Assembly: GCF_028550435.1 (NCBI RefSeq)
Contig: NZ_JAQQKV010000002.1
Location: 992,001 to 1,056,000, forward strand
Source of the DNA: Asticcacaulis machinosus
GTDB lineage: Bacteria > Pseudomonadota > Alphaproteobacteria > Caulobacterales > Caulobacteraceae
Direction of reading: 5' to 3'
DNA length: 64,000 bases
Positions within the stretch are counted from its first letter, which is position 1. Each line of letters starts with the position of its first letter. The notes beneath the pieces are model-generated. The model saw nothing but the letters and a program-made list of their open reading frames with translations, was not told the DNA's origin and did no database searches. Shown here piece by piece: positions 53,130-62,323 of this stretch. The position numbers were made by a program, and so were the translations under genes.

Positions 53130-56100
53130 TGTTTACTAACCGTAACCGGTCATTCGCCAAGGCCTTGCAGCAAGGCACGGCCATGACCCTTGTTTCCATG
53201 ATGGCGCTGTCGGGCGTGGCTGTGGCTCAGGACGCGATTGTATCGTCCAGCCAGGCTGGCGCTCCGGTCGCCGCCGCCGCCGAAGAAGACGTCCAGGAAG
53301 TGGTCGTCGTCGGTACCCGCGCTGCTCAGCAATCGGCGATCGACCGAAAGAAGCGTGCAAGGACGGCTACAGATTCGATCGTAGCCGATGATGTTGGCTC
53401 GTTCCCGGATCGCAATCTTAACGAAGCTATTTCACGCGTTGCTGGTATGGGCATTACACGCGGCGAAACGGGTGAAGGTGAAGGGCTTACCTTGCGGGGT
53501 AACGGGGCCGATCTTACACGGGTCGAAATGGACGGCATGTCCGTGGCGTCGTCAGGCTTTGACCTTGCGGTCGGTGGAACATCAGGACGGGCGTCCGATC
53601 TGCGCGAACTGCCTGCCGATTTGATCAAAAGCGTCGATGTGGTCAAAGGTAATACTGCGGACATGACAGAAGGCGGGCTTGGCGGTTCGGTTCAGATCAA
53701 AACGCGGTCAGGCCTTGACTTTAAGAAGCCTTATTTCTTAATGCGTGTTGCTGCTGACCGTAACTCGCTCAGCGAGCGTTGGTCGCCTGACATCAATATT
53801 CTGGCTTCACGCAAGTTCTTAGATAATCGACTGGGTGTTATATTCAATATGACATCTACGCGCCGTCTGAATGACAGCCATCAATTGAATGCGGCGGGCG
53901 CTAATAATGCGGCCGGTTATAACCGTTTCTTTGATTTCGATAATTCTGCTGAAAAGACGTTTGAGTTCAATCCGTCTTTAGTCACGGGTGTTGGGGCTAA
54001 CGATCCGGCGGCAACATGGGCGCTGGCTTCAGGTTCCGGCACATTTAATGCTCTGACTCCGGTCGAAATCGTTACGCGCTCGGCCAATGCCAACTCCAAG
54101 GCAGATTGTATGGCTGCGTTTCCGCTCTATACAACTGCGGAACTAAATACTATTACTCCGGGCTCAAACAATGCCAACCGTGCCGCTGCGCAAGCGCAAC
54201 GTGTTAGTGAGCAAGTCACCTGCTTAAACCAGTGGAACGATTATTCGCCGAGTCTTGTTCGTGACACTAACCTTACCCAATACGAAGACCGTATGGCCTG
54301 GGATGTTCGTTTCGACTATAAGGTTACCGATAATCTTTCTGTTTACTTAAAGTACGCAGTTGCAGACCGCACCCAGGAAGATATTCGCCGCAACCGCACG
54401 CGCGGGGAAATTGGCCGAACGACAACAGATACTCGCTTCGTAACGCCTTCTCTGGTAACGAATACAAATATCCCATATGGCAGCGTTAATACTATTTCTG
54501 CCGTCCCCAACAGTGGTTATTATATATATAATGCCGGCTCGCCAACGGGTTCAATTACGCTGGACAGTACTCTGGGTGGCTCTAATGTTGGCCATGCTTT
54601 CCAGAACTATGGTATCGGTGTAAACGTTGTGCCGGGTAGTGTTGTGGTTGATGAAAATCACTACCTGACAGAGTTTGATATTACGAATGCTTCGGTGAAC
54701 TACGATAATATCCGGAATGACCAGATCTGGGATAATGATTATCTGCTCGTCGGTGGTGAGTATCGCAAGAATAACCTGTACGTCGAATTTCAGGCCAGCC
54801 GCAGTGAATCCAGCTACACGCGATATGATAAGCGTTTTCGTCGAAGTGCTGCCTATGGCACGGGAACTATGAAAGTCCTGCCGAGCGGGTTATGGACGTT
54901 TGAGTTCCCCGACGGCTTCAATCCCGACAATATGGTCAATTCTGTCGTTCTGAACGCGCCTGTAGGCACCACGCAGGCTGCCCGCGATGCGGCTGCCCGT
55001 TATACGAATACGGTTGGTTTCGATTATTCACCACGACTGGTCGAAAGCTCCGAAGATGCGGCTAAGTTTGATGTAACCTATCGCATGCCGGATTTCCCAG
55101 TACTCAAGCGCTTTAAGGCGGGGGGCAGTTATCGCAAAATCCTTAACGATTCCTGGGGTGGGGGCGGTTTCTCGCCATCAGCGGGCGTGTTTGTGCCGAC
55201 CAATAACCTTCGTGGTGTCTTAAGGGCTTGTGAAAATCAGGCAACGACCACAGCGGCGAATGCGTGCGTGTACGGATACGTACCTAATGTAACCACGGGC
55301 ACCACTTTCCGTCATGGGACGCAAACCATGACCGTGGCCCAAATGGTCGCAATGTATGAGAACAGCATTGAATACAATGACGGTGCGTTCATGCCTGATT
55401 ATGAAGGCGTTAGCGGTCTTAACCTCTGGAATACAATTGATGTTGATAAGGCATTCGAACAAATAGCGGGTACTGTTAACTATAACTTTGACTGCCTGAA
55501 AGTTTGCACGGGTAGCGACGGAAAAGAGTATGCTCAACCGGTCGGTATTTCCAACGAAGAGATCACCGCCGCTTATTACATGTTCGATTTCGAGCAAGAA
55601 TTACCTTTTGATATGCTGTTCGATGGTAATTTCGGTGTGCGTATGGTGCAGTCGAAAGTGGCGGCTTCTGGCTCGGTGGTACTTGCCTCAACTCGTAAGA
55701 ATTTTACGGATGACAACAACCCGGCAAATGACTGGAATCTGACGGACGGCTTTAGCCGCGTTACGACCACCAATATAAATAAACCTGTTGCTATTGAGCG
55801 TGAGTACACGGATTGGTTGCCAAGCTATAATGCCAATCTATGGCTTGTTCCCGATAGGGTTGTGATGCGCTATGCGTGGTCTAAAACTGTTGCGCGTCCG
55901 CCGATTGCGCGCCTATTTCCAGGTGGCACCTGTACTGTTGATGAACGTATCGAAGATCTCATTGATGCCGGAGATCCTGATCTTGACATGAACTGCACAA
56001 CTTTTGGCAATCCAGACCTGAAGCCTTACACGGCAACTAAAAACAATACCTCTCTGGAGTGGTATGTTAACAGAGATACCTTCCTCGGCCTGTCTTATTA

Positions 56101-56809
56101 CCGCCAAAAAGTAAAGATTGGCGGGCCGATTCTTCTCAGAGTTACCGATCAGCCCGTGTTTTCCGGGACTGATGAAGTTGACCCTGTGACCGGGCGTCCG
56201 TTATCGGACTTCCTGTTTACTTATAACACCTACATCAACGGCCCTGGATATACTCAGTCAGGTTGGGAGTTCACCTCCAAAACGGCTCTGACGTTCTTGC
56301 CTTGGAAACTTCGCCATACGGGTGTTGATTTCAACATTTCCACCAATAAGTCTGCAGGAGCCGCGGGCTACATCGATCCAATTACGGGAGAAAACGTAGG
56401 TATTCCGGGCCGTCCTGATTACTTTGCAAACCTGGTTGTATGGTATGATGATGGCAAGACAAATGCCCGCATCGCCTATCAGGCACGGTCGCAAGTACTA
56501 AGCTGCGTCTCGGCTTGTGGTAATAATGCTGACAATGCTTATGCCTTCCCTAACCAGAACCCGCTGAACTTTGTCCGTCTGCCCTATAACCCCGGAGAGC
56601 CTTACTATACTCGGGAATACGGTTATCTCGACGCCAAGGTCACGCATAAGCTTCGTCCAAACATTGAGCTTTACTGGGAAGGCCGTAACCTTCTTCGTGA
56701 GGCCAGTGTAAGCGAAGGGTCTCGCGGTTTTGCAAACTCTGAATACGCCTGGTCTACTACATATGGCGGTCGCCGCTTTATGGTCGGTCTGACGTACAGA
56801 ATGGAATAG
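53129..56809 (+). CDS. TonB-dependent receptor, Xanthomonas/Caulobacter type
   Basis: 1226 residues from ATG 53129, with AGGAGGA eight bases upstream; the ORF extension to 52961 is leader. Signal peptide to about VAVAQ (34). A TonB box-like segment EEDVQEVVVVGTR is near 52-64. The plug covers about 70-190 (DSIVADDVGSFPDRNLNEAISRVAGM, LTLRGNGADLTRVEMDGM, KGNTADMTEGGLGG). The barrel follows with long extracellular loops and several Cys pairs. It should take RG-derived oligosaccharides across the outer membrane with energy from TonB/ExbBD. AT content appears higher than in neighbouring genes. A strong terminator follows. Confidence 0.93.
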   Translation: MFTNRNRSFAKALQQGTAMTLVSMMALSGVAVAQDAIVSSSQAGAPVAAAAEEDVQEVVVVGTRAAQQSAIDRKKRARTATDSIVADDVGSFPDRNLNEAISRVAGMGITRGETGEGEGLTLRGNGADLTRVEMDGMSVASSGFDLAVGGTSGRASDLRELPADLIKSVDVVKGNTADMTEGGLGGSVQIKTRSGLDFKKPYFLMRVAADRNSLSERWSPDINILASRKFLDNRLGVIFNMTSTRRLNDSHQLNAAGANNAAGYNRFFDFDNSAEKTFEFNPSLVTGVGANDPAATWALASGSGTFNALTPVEIVTRSANANSKADCMAAFPLYTTAELNTITPGSNNANRAAAQAQRVSEQVTCLNQWNDYSPSLVRDTNLTQYEDRMAWDVRFDYKVTDNLSVYLKYAVADRTQEDIRRNRTRGEIGRTTTDTRFVTPSLVTNTNIPYGSVNTISAVPNSGYYIYNAGSPTGSITLDSTLGGSNVGHAFQNYGIGVNVVPGSVVVDENHYLTEFDITNASVNYDNIRNDQIWDNDYLLVGGEYRKNNLYVEFQASRSESSYTRYDKRFRRSAAYGTGTMKVLPSGLWTFEFPDGFNPDNMVNSVVLNAPVGTTQAARDAAARYTNTVGFDYSPRLVESSEDAAKFDVTYRMPDFPVLKRFKAGGSYRKILNDSWGGGGFSPSAGVFVPTNNLRGVLRACENQATTTAANACVYGYVPNVTTGTTFRHGTQTMTVAQMVAMYENSIEYNDGAFMPDYEGVSGLNLWNTIDVDKAFEQIAGTVNYNFDCLKVCTGSDGKEYAQPVGISNEEITAAYYMFDFEQELPFDMLFDGNFGVRMVQSKVAASGSVVLASTRKNFTDDNNPANDWNLTDGFSRVTTTNINKPVAIEREYTDWLPSYNANLWLVPDRVVMRYAWSKTVARPPIARLFPGGTCTVDERIEDLIDAGDPDLDMNCTTFGNPDLKPYTATKNNTSLEWYVNRDTFLGLSYYRQKVKIGGPILLRVTDQPVFSGTDEVDPVTGRPLSDFLFTYNTYINGPGYTQSGWEFTSKTALTFLPWKLRHTGVDFNISTNKSAGAAGYIDPITGENVGIPGRPDYFANLVVWYDDGKTNARIAYQARSQVLSCVSACGNNADNAYAFPNQNPLNFVRLPYNPGEPYYTREYGYLDAKVTHKLRPNIELYWEGRNLLREASVSEGSRGFANSEYAWSTTYGGRRFMVGLTYRME

Positions 56810-56845
56810 TTCGAGTTGAGTAAGCGTACATCGTAACCCGTACTG

Positions 56846-56877
56846 CCGCCGCCTGAGTAATCAGGCGGCGGTTTTTT
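56846..56877 (+). terminator. Terminator of the TonB receptor gene
   Basis: CCGCCGCCTGA-GTAA-TCAGGCGGCGG, a perfect 11-bp stem with a tetraloop, then six T. Confidence 0.92.
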
Positions 56878-56933
56878 GTTGATTGATGTTGACATAAGTT
56901 GCGTAATGGCGTCTGGTTTAATCAAGATCGGCC

Positions 56934-56948
56934 ATTGGTATGACCAAT
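56934..56948. promoter_or_regulatory. Palindromic operator upstream of PL26
   Basis: ATTGGT-ATG-ACCAAT, perfect 6-bp arms, 66 bases before the PL26 ATG. It resembles sites of the GntR/UxuR-ExuR group (TTGGT...ACCAA). A TTGACA box is at 56889-56894. No GntR gene is in the window. Confidence 0.5.
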
Positions 56949-57013
56949 TCTTGCGCCGGATAAGCGCCAATGCTGCGTATAAGCCGTAGATCACGGAAAC
57001 AAGGGTAGGGCAG

Positions 57014-59770
57014 ATGTTGTCTCATATAATCTCACGTCGCCACATGTTGCAGTCGGCGGCCGCCTTGGGTGCTGTAGCGTTTGCGGCCGGTAGTGGCGTT
57101 GCGCAGGCCGCCACGGGGCAGGTGGCTGGCAAAGGCAAGCCGGTGTCTGCCACGCAACTGTCATGGCTGGATAAGGTTACGCCGTTGCAGTTTGACGGTG
57201 CGACCCTTGGGGTGCCGTGGCCGCGTGGTACGGTCAAGGCCACTCAGGCGCTGAAACTTACCGGAGTTGATGGGCGCGAAGTGGCGTCGCAGTCATGGCC
57301 GCTGGCCTACTGGCCGGATGGATCGCTGAAATGGTCGGCCCATGCGGTCGCAGGTGCTGAGGGCCTGACGGGGGCCTCTGTCGTTATGGGCAAGCCCGCC
57401 GTGCCGGCCAATGCCGTGCGGGTGACCCAGGCCGCAGCCATGATCACGGTCAAATCCGGCGACTTAAGCTGGCAGGTGCCGACATCGGGTGAGGCCCTGA
57501 TTGCCTCGGCCACCAAGGGCGGGCGCACGACCCTGCGTGACCTGAAACTGGTGGCGCGTTCGCAGGATCAGGCTGATCTGGAGGTCACCGGCAGCGTCAC
57601 CCAATCTCAGTTCACCTCAAAAGTCACCAAGGTCACGGTTGAACAGACCGGGCCGGTGCGGGCGGTGCTTAAGGTTGAGGGGACGCATTCGGGTAATGGC
57701 CGCGACTGGCTGCCGTTCTCCGTGCGCCTCTATTTCTATGCGGGTACGGAAAGTGTGCGTATCGTCCATAGCTTCATCTTTGACGGCGACCCGTTCAAGG
57801 ACTTTATCCGCGGGCTGGGGGTGACGGCCAAGGTTGCTATGTCCGATGAGACCTATAACCGACACATCCGCCTGTCGGGCGAAGGTGTCGGTGTATGGGG
57901 CGAAGCCGTGAAGCCGCTGACCGGCCTGCGCCGTGATCCGGGTAAGGCATTCCGTGATGCGCAGGTGGCCGGTAAGGCGATCCCACCGATCGCGGGTATG
58001 GCTAAGGCCGTTCAGGACGGCTTGAAATGGATACCGGAATGGGGTGATTTTTCGCTGTCGCAACTGACGCCCGATGGCTTTACGGTGAAAAAACGCACCG
58101 AAAAAGGTCACGCCTGGATCGATTCCAACGCCGGGACGCGCACCAAGGGGCTGGGTTATGTCGGTGGGGCTGCGGGCGGCGTGGCGCTGGGCTTCAAGGA
58201 TTTCTGGCAAAGATCACCGACCGCCATCGATATCCGCAACGCGCACACCGATCTGGCGGACATTACGGCCTGGCTGTGGTCGCCGGACGCCCCGGCCATG
58301 GACGTGCGCCCCTATCGCTCGGCCGGTGAGATGGATACCCACCCGGAAGAGATCGAAGGGCTGAACATCACCTATGAGGATTACGAAAAAGGCTGGGATA
58401 CGGCCACGGGTGTGGCGCGTACCTCTGAGCTTAATCTGTGGGTGCTGAACACCACACCCAGCCACGAAGTCTTTTCCGGCATGGCCGAACGTGTCGCCAA
58501 TCCGCCGCGCCTGATGGCGTCGCCGGAGCGCATTCATGCCGCCGGGGTGTTTGGTGACTGGGATGTGGTCAACGCCACGACGCCGGCCCGCAAAATCCTC
58601 GAAGACCGTCTGACCTATCAGATCGAGTATTATATGCAGCAGGTCGAAGCCCACCGCTGGTACGGGTTCTGGACTTACGGCGATGTCATGCACACCTATG
58701 ATGCCGACCGGCACATGTGGCGTTATGATATCGGCGGCTATGCGTGGGACAACTCGGAACTCTCGACCGATCTGTGGATCTGGTACACGTATCTAAGAAC
58801 CGGTCGGGCTGATGTGTTCAAGTTCGGTGAGGCCATGACGCGCCAGACCGGCGAGGTCGATGTCTATCATCTGGGGCGCTTCAAGGGCTTTGGCACCCGT
58901 CATGGTGTGCAGCCGTGGTCGGATTCGTCCAAGCAGCCGCGCGTCTCCAATGCCGCCTACCGCCGCATCTATTATTACCTGACCGCCGATGAGCGGGTCG
59001 GTGATCTGATGCGCGACCTCAACGAGTCTGATTTCTCGCTCAAGAATGTCGATATTTCGCGTAAACTACCGCCGTCGCCGGAGCGTGAAACCCCCGATGG
59101 CATCGTCAATTCGTCGTTCGGCACGTCTTGGGGATCGTTCATTTCGGCTTGGCTGACCGAGTGGGAGCGTACGGGTGATACCAAATGGCGTGACCGGATC
59201 ATCAACGGCATGGTCACGATTGGCGGCCTCAAGCGCCGCTGGTTTGCCTCGTCGGCGCCCTATGATCTCAAGACCGGTAAATTCCTGGGCGAAGGTGACT
59301 ATATCGCCATTTCGCACCTCAACGGTGTATTCGGGGTGGTTGAGATGAGTTCCGAACTGCTGTCGCTGATCGATGAGCCACTGTACCGTAAGGCCTGGCT
59401 GGAATATTGCCGCTATTATAATGCGCCGAATAATGAGCTTCAGGCCTTGCTCGGTACTGTGCCGCGCGGGCGTAACCTGCGCGATTCCCATTCGCGCCTG
59501 ACGGCCTATGCGGCCTTCCATGAAAAGGATCGGGCCTTGGGTCTGCGGGCGTGGAGCGAGTTCTTTGGCAATGAGGGGCGGGAATCCGATGGCGGCTTAG
59601 GCCGCCGCACCACCCGCATCGACGGGGTAAAAACCCTGCGGCCACTGGATGAGGATAACAGCCTGTCGACCAATGGCACCGCGCAGTGGGGACTGGCCGC
59701 GATCCAGAACATGGCTCTGATCGGCGACAGCCTTGATGAAGCCGCCAAGATCGCCGGTGTTGTGCAATGA
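57014..59770 (+). CDS. Exo-rhamnogalacturonan lyase family protein (PL26, YetA-like)
   Basis: 918 residues. A Tat leader (SRRHMLQSAAALGAVAFAAG) with Arg7-Arg8. N-terminal beta-sandwich regions (to about 330) precede an (alpha/alpha)6 domain: EAHRWYGFWTYGDVMHTYD, WRYDIGGYAWDNSELSTDLWIW, HLGRFKGFGTRHGVQPWSDSSKQPR, EGDYIAISHLNGVFG. These match the PcRGLX/YetA family, founded on a Penicillium RG exolyase. It should release unsaturated galacturonyl-rhamnose from RG-I ends in the periplasm. Its stop overlaps the GH2 start by four bases (ATGA). Confidence 0.85.
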   Translation: MLSHIISRRHMLQSAAALGAVAFAAGSGVAQAATGQVAGKGKPVSATQLSWLDKVTPLQFDGATLGVPWPRGTVKATQALKLTGVDGREVASQSWPLAYWPDGSLKWSAHAVAGAEGLTGASVVMGKPAVPANAVRVTQAAAMITVKSGDLSWQVPTSGEALIASATKGGRTTLRDLKLVARSQDQADLEVTGSVTQSQFTSKVTKVTVEQTGPVRAVLKVEGTHSGNGRDWLPFSVRLYFYAGTESVRIVHSFIFDGDPFKDFIRGLGVTAKVAMSDETYNRHIRLSGEGVGVWGEAVKPLTGLRRDPGKAFRDAQVAGKAIPPIAGMAKAVQDGLKWIPEWGDFSLSQLTPDGFTVKKRTEKGHAWIDSNAGTRTKGLGYVGGAAGGVALGFKDFWQRSPTAIDIRNAHTDLADITAWLWSPDAPAMDVRPYRSAGEMDTHPEEIEGLNITYEDYEKGWDTATGVARTSELNLWVLNTTPSHEVFSGMAERVANPPRLMASPERIHAAGVFGDWDVVNATTPARKILEDRLTYQIEYYMQQVEAHRWYGFWTYGDVMHTYDADRHMWRYDIGGYAWDNSELSTDLWIWYTYLRTGRADVFKFGEAMTRQTGEVDVYHLGRFKGFGTRHGVQPWSDSSKQPRVSNAAYRRIYYYLTADERVGDLMRDLNESDFSLKNVDISRKLPPSPERETPDGIVNSSFGTSWGSFISAWLTEWERTGDTKWRDRIINGMVTIGGLKRRWFASSAPYDLKTGKFLGEGDYIAISHLNGVFGVVEMSSELLSLIDEPLYRKAWLEYCRYYNAPNNELQALLGTVPRGRNLRDSHSRLTAYAAFHEKDRALGLRAWSEFFGNEGRESDGGLGRRTTRIDGVKTLRPLDEDNSLSTNGTAQWGLAAIQNMALIGDSLDEAAKIAGVVQ

Positions 59771-61638
59771 ACCGGCGTGATCTGATGAAGGGCGTGGCTA
59801 CGAGTGTGGCTGCTGCGGCGTTTCTGCCGGCGGTTGCGGCGCGCGCTCAAACCATAGCTAAACCCGCTATCGTGATGGCCAATGCCTCGGCGCGCACAAA
59901 AATCGATCTGTCCGGTGAATGGCATGTGTCGATTGATCCGTACCGAGCAGGCCTTGTCGATGCGGTTGGTGATCCGTCAAAGCCGCGGCACTGGCGCTAT
60001 GCCGATGTCAATGTGCAGGAGGCCGAGGTCAAAAACCCCGGCACCTTCTTTGAGCAGGATATGCGCCGCTCAGGCACGGTGACCCTGCCGGGTTCGTGGA
60101 ACGCGCAAAAGCCGGAGTGGCGTTATTATGACGGGCTGATGTGGTATCAGCGCGTTCTGGAGGCCAAACCCGAAGCGGGTCGGCGGGCGTTTCTTTATTT
60201 CGAGGCATCCAACTACACCACCCATGTTTATCTGAATGGTAAGAAACTGGGCGTCCATGTCGGCGGGTTTACCCCGTTTGCCTTTGAGGTCACGGATGTA
60301 CTGCGCGATGGCGAAAACCGGGTGACCCTGGGCGTTGATTCTGAGCATGACGCCAATGCCGTGCCGCCGGTGATTACCGACTGGGATATATACGGTGGCG
60401 TGACCCGCCCGATCCGCTTTCTTACCACGCCTCTGACCTATATTGATGACGCCTTTGTGCGGTTGGGGCGGGACGGGATTATCCGCGCGTCGGTAGCGCT
60501 TAACGGGGCCTCGGCGGCGGGGCAGAAGGTGGTGCTGACCATTAAGGGCCAAAAGGCGCTTGCGGCCACAACGGATGCCAATGGCAAGGCTGAACTCAGC
60601 GTCAAGGCGCCGAAATCGCTTAAGCTGTGGACGCCGGAAACCCCCACCCTGCATGAGGTGCGGATTGAGGCCGCCGGTGATGTGTTCACCGACCGGATCG
60701 GTTTCAGGACGGTCGAAGTCAAGGGCGAGGATATTCTTCTCAATGGTAAGCCGATCTTCCTGCGCGGGATTTCGCACCATGAGGAAGAGATCGGCACCAA
60801 CCCTGCGCGTGTGATTACCGAAGACGCCGCCCGTAAGCTTCTGACCGAGATCAAGACGGGACTGAACGGCAACTATGTCCGTCTGTCGCACTATCCGCAC
60901 TCGGAAGTGACTGTGCGCTTGTGCGATGAGATGGGCCTTCTGGTGTGGAGCGAAATTCCGGTCTATTGGGCGGTCAATTTCGGCAATCCCGATACGCTGA
61001 AAATCGCGCAAACCATGCTGACCGAAAACATCCTGCGCGACCGTAACCGCGCGTCGGTTATCATCTGGTCGATCGCCAATGAGACGCCGCAGACCGAGGT
61101 GCGCAATCAGTTTTTGCGCACACTGGCGCAAACGGCACGCGATCTGGATGAAACCCGTCTGGTCAGTGCGGCCCTGCTGGTTGAGCGCAAAATCGTCGAT
61201 GGCCATATCGATATGCACATCGATGATCCGTTGATACCTGCACTCGATATCATGTCGGTCAATACCTATAATGGCTGGTACGGCGATGATAAGCTGGAAG
61301 CCCTGCCGGCGACGGTATGGCGTGCCGATGTCAAAAGACCGCTCATCCTGTCCGAGTTCGGGGCCGATTCCAAAGCCGGTTTCCACGATCCGCAGCTAAA
61401 GCGCAAATATTCGGAAGAGTATCAGGCCGATTATTATCGCAACACGCTGGCGATGGCCGATAAGATTCCGTATCTGCGCGGCTTATCGCCGTGGATTTTG
61501 AAGGACTTTCAGGCTCCGCGCCGTCAGCACCCGATCTATCAGCAGGGCTGGAACCGCAAGGGTGTGATTTCGGAAACCGGTGAGCGCAAGCTGGCGTTCA
61601 ATGTCCTGTCCGATTTCTATAAGTCTAAAATGAATTAA
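59767..61638 (+). CDS. GH2 glycoside hydrolase, beta-glucuronidase-like, exported
   Basis: 623 residues. A Tat leader (NRRDLMKGVATSVAAAAFLPAVAARAQ). Sandwich, Ig-like and TIM-barrel domains of GH2. Acid/base E439 (WSIANETPQ) and nucleophile E530 (LILSEFGAD). N596 and K598 in GWNRKG form the NxK motif that separates beta-glucuronidases from beta-galactosidases. The likely substrate is glucuronic acid on RG-I or arabinogalactan side chains. Translationally coupled to PL26. Its 3' end overlaps convergent ccmG by 14 bases. Confidence 0.87.
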   Translation: MNRRDLMKGVATSVAAAAFLPAVAARAQTIAKPAIVMANASARTKIDLSGEWHVSIDPYRAGLVDAVGDPSKPRHWRYADVNVQEAEVKNPGTFFEQDMRRSGTVTLPGSWNAQKPEWRYYDGLMWYQRVLEAKPEAGRRAFLYFEASNYTTHVYLNGKKLGVHVGGFTPFAFEVTDVLRDGENRVTLGVDSEHDANAVPPVITDWDIYGGVTRPIRFLTTPLTYIDDAFVRLGRDGIIRASVALNGASAAGQKVVLTIKGQKALAATTDANGKAELSVKAPKSLKLWTPETPTLHEVRIEAAGDVFTDRIGFRTVEVKGEDILLNGKPIFLRGISHHEEEIGTNPARVITEDAARKLLTEIKTGLNGNYVRLSHYPHSEVTVRLCDEMGLLVWSEIPVYWAVNFGNPDTLKIAQTMLTENILRDRNRASVIIWSIANETPQTEVRNQFLRTLAQTARDLDETRLVSAALLVERKIVDGHIDMHIDDPLIPALDIMSVNTYNGWYGDDKLEALPATVWRADVKRPLILSEFGADSKAGFHDPQLKRKYSEEYQADYYRNTLAMADKIPYLRGLSPWILKDFQAPRRQHPIYQQGWNRKGVISETGERKLAFNVLSDFYKSKMN

Positions 61639-62152
61639 TTTTTGCCATCAACTCATCGGCCTGTTGCTGATCCAGCGGGCCGGTGATTTTATCAATAATC
61701 ACCCCATTGGGGCGCACCAGATAGGTTTCCGGTACGCCGGAGATACCCAGATCAAGACCCATATCGCCGGGTTCATCGCTGATGACGACGGCGTAAGGGT
61801 CGCGGTGTTTGACGAGGTAGTTCAGACTATTGACCGGTGTGTCTTTGTAGGCAATGCCGATGATAACCGCGCCTTTGGATTTCATATCGAGCAGAAACGG
61901 GTGTTCGGCCAGACATGGCGTACACCAGGACGCAAAGATATTGACCACGACCGGTTTATCGTAAGTCGCGGCTATGGTTTTCAAATCGCGCAGCTCAGCG
62001 GTTTTCAGGTCGGGCAGGGCGCGTACGGGCACCGGCTGTCCTACCAGCTCACGCGGCTGATATTCGGTTTTTTTGTGGAAATTGAAATAGCCGAATACGC
62101 CCACCAGAGCGGCCAGCACGATCAGCGGAATGAAAGCGAACAGCCGTTTCAT
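61625..62152 (-). CDS. ccmG: Thiol:disulfide interchange protein CcmG/DsbE
   Basis: 175 residues. A single N-terminal membrane anchor, then a periplasmic thioredoxin domain with C77-x-x-C80 (FASWCTPC) and the GVPETYLV cis-Pro segment. It keeps apocytochrome c cysteines reduced for haem attachment. Its ATG overlaps the ccmD stop (ATGA). Confidence 0.93.
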   Translation of the reverse strand: MKRLFAFIPLIVLAALVGVFGYFNFHKKTEYQPRELVGQPVPVRALPDLKTAELRDLKTIAATYDKPVVVNIFASWCTPCLAEHPFLLDMKSKGAVIIGIAYKDTPVNSLNYLVKHRDPYAVVISDEPGDMGLDLGISGVPETYLVRPNGVIIDKITGPLDQQQADELMAKINSF

Positions 62153-62316
62153 ATGTCGGATTTAACGTCTTTCAGGGCATCCTGAAGCGCGTCGAGTTTT
62201 GTCTTTTGCAAGCTTCGGGCGCGCACGGAGGCGATCACCAGCGCGCTCAGAGCCACAAAGGTCGCCCCATAGCAACCCCAGACGTAAAACCCGTACTTGC
62301 CCATGTCTAAGTCCAT
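62149..62316 (-). CDS. ccmD: Haem exporter protein CcmD
   Basis: 55 residues, easily missed because of length. MDLDMGKYGFYVWGCYGAT is followed by one membrane helix (FVALSALVIASV) and a charged, cytosolic tail (RARSLQKTKLDALQDALKD), the standard CcmD layout. It helps release holo-CcmE from the CcmABC complex. It lies between ccmC (7-base gap) and ccmG (4-base overlap). Confidence 0.9.
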   Translation of the reverse strand: MDLDMGKYGFYVWGCYGATFVALSALVIASVRARSLQKTKLDALQDALKDVKSDI

Positions 62317-62323
62317 CACACCC

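Noticed and set aside
60070-61386. 438-codon minus-strand ORF opposite the GH2 gene
   Set aside because: Antisense shadow with an Arg/Gln/His-rich, low-complexity product; the GH2 frame has intact catalytic motifs over the same bases.
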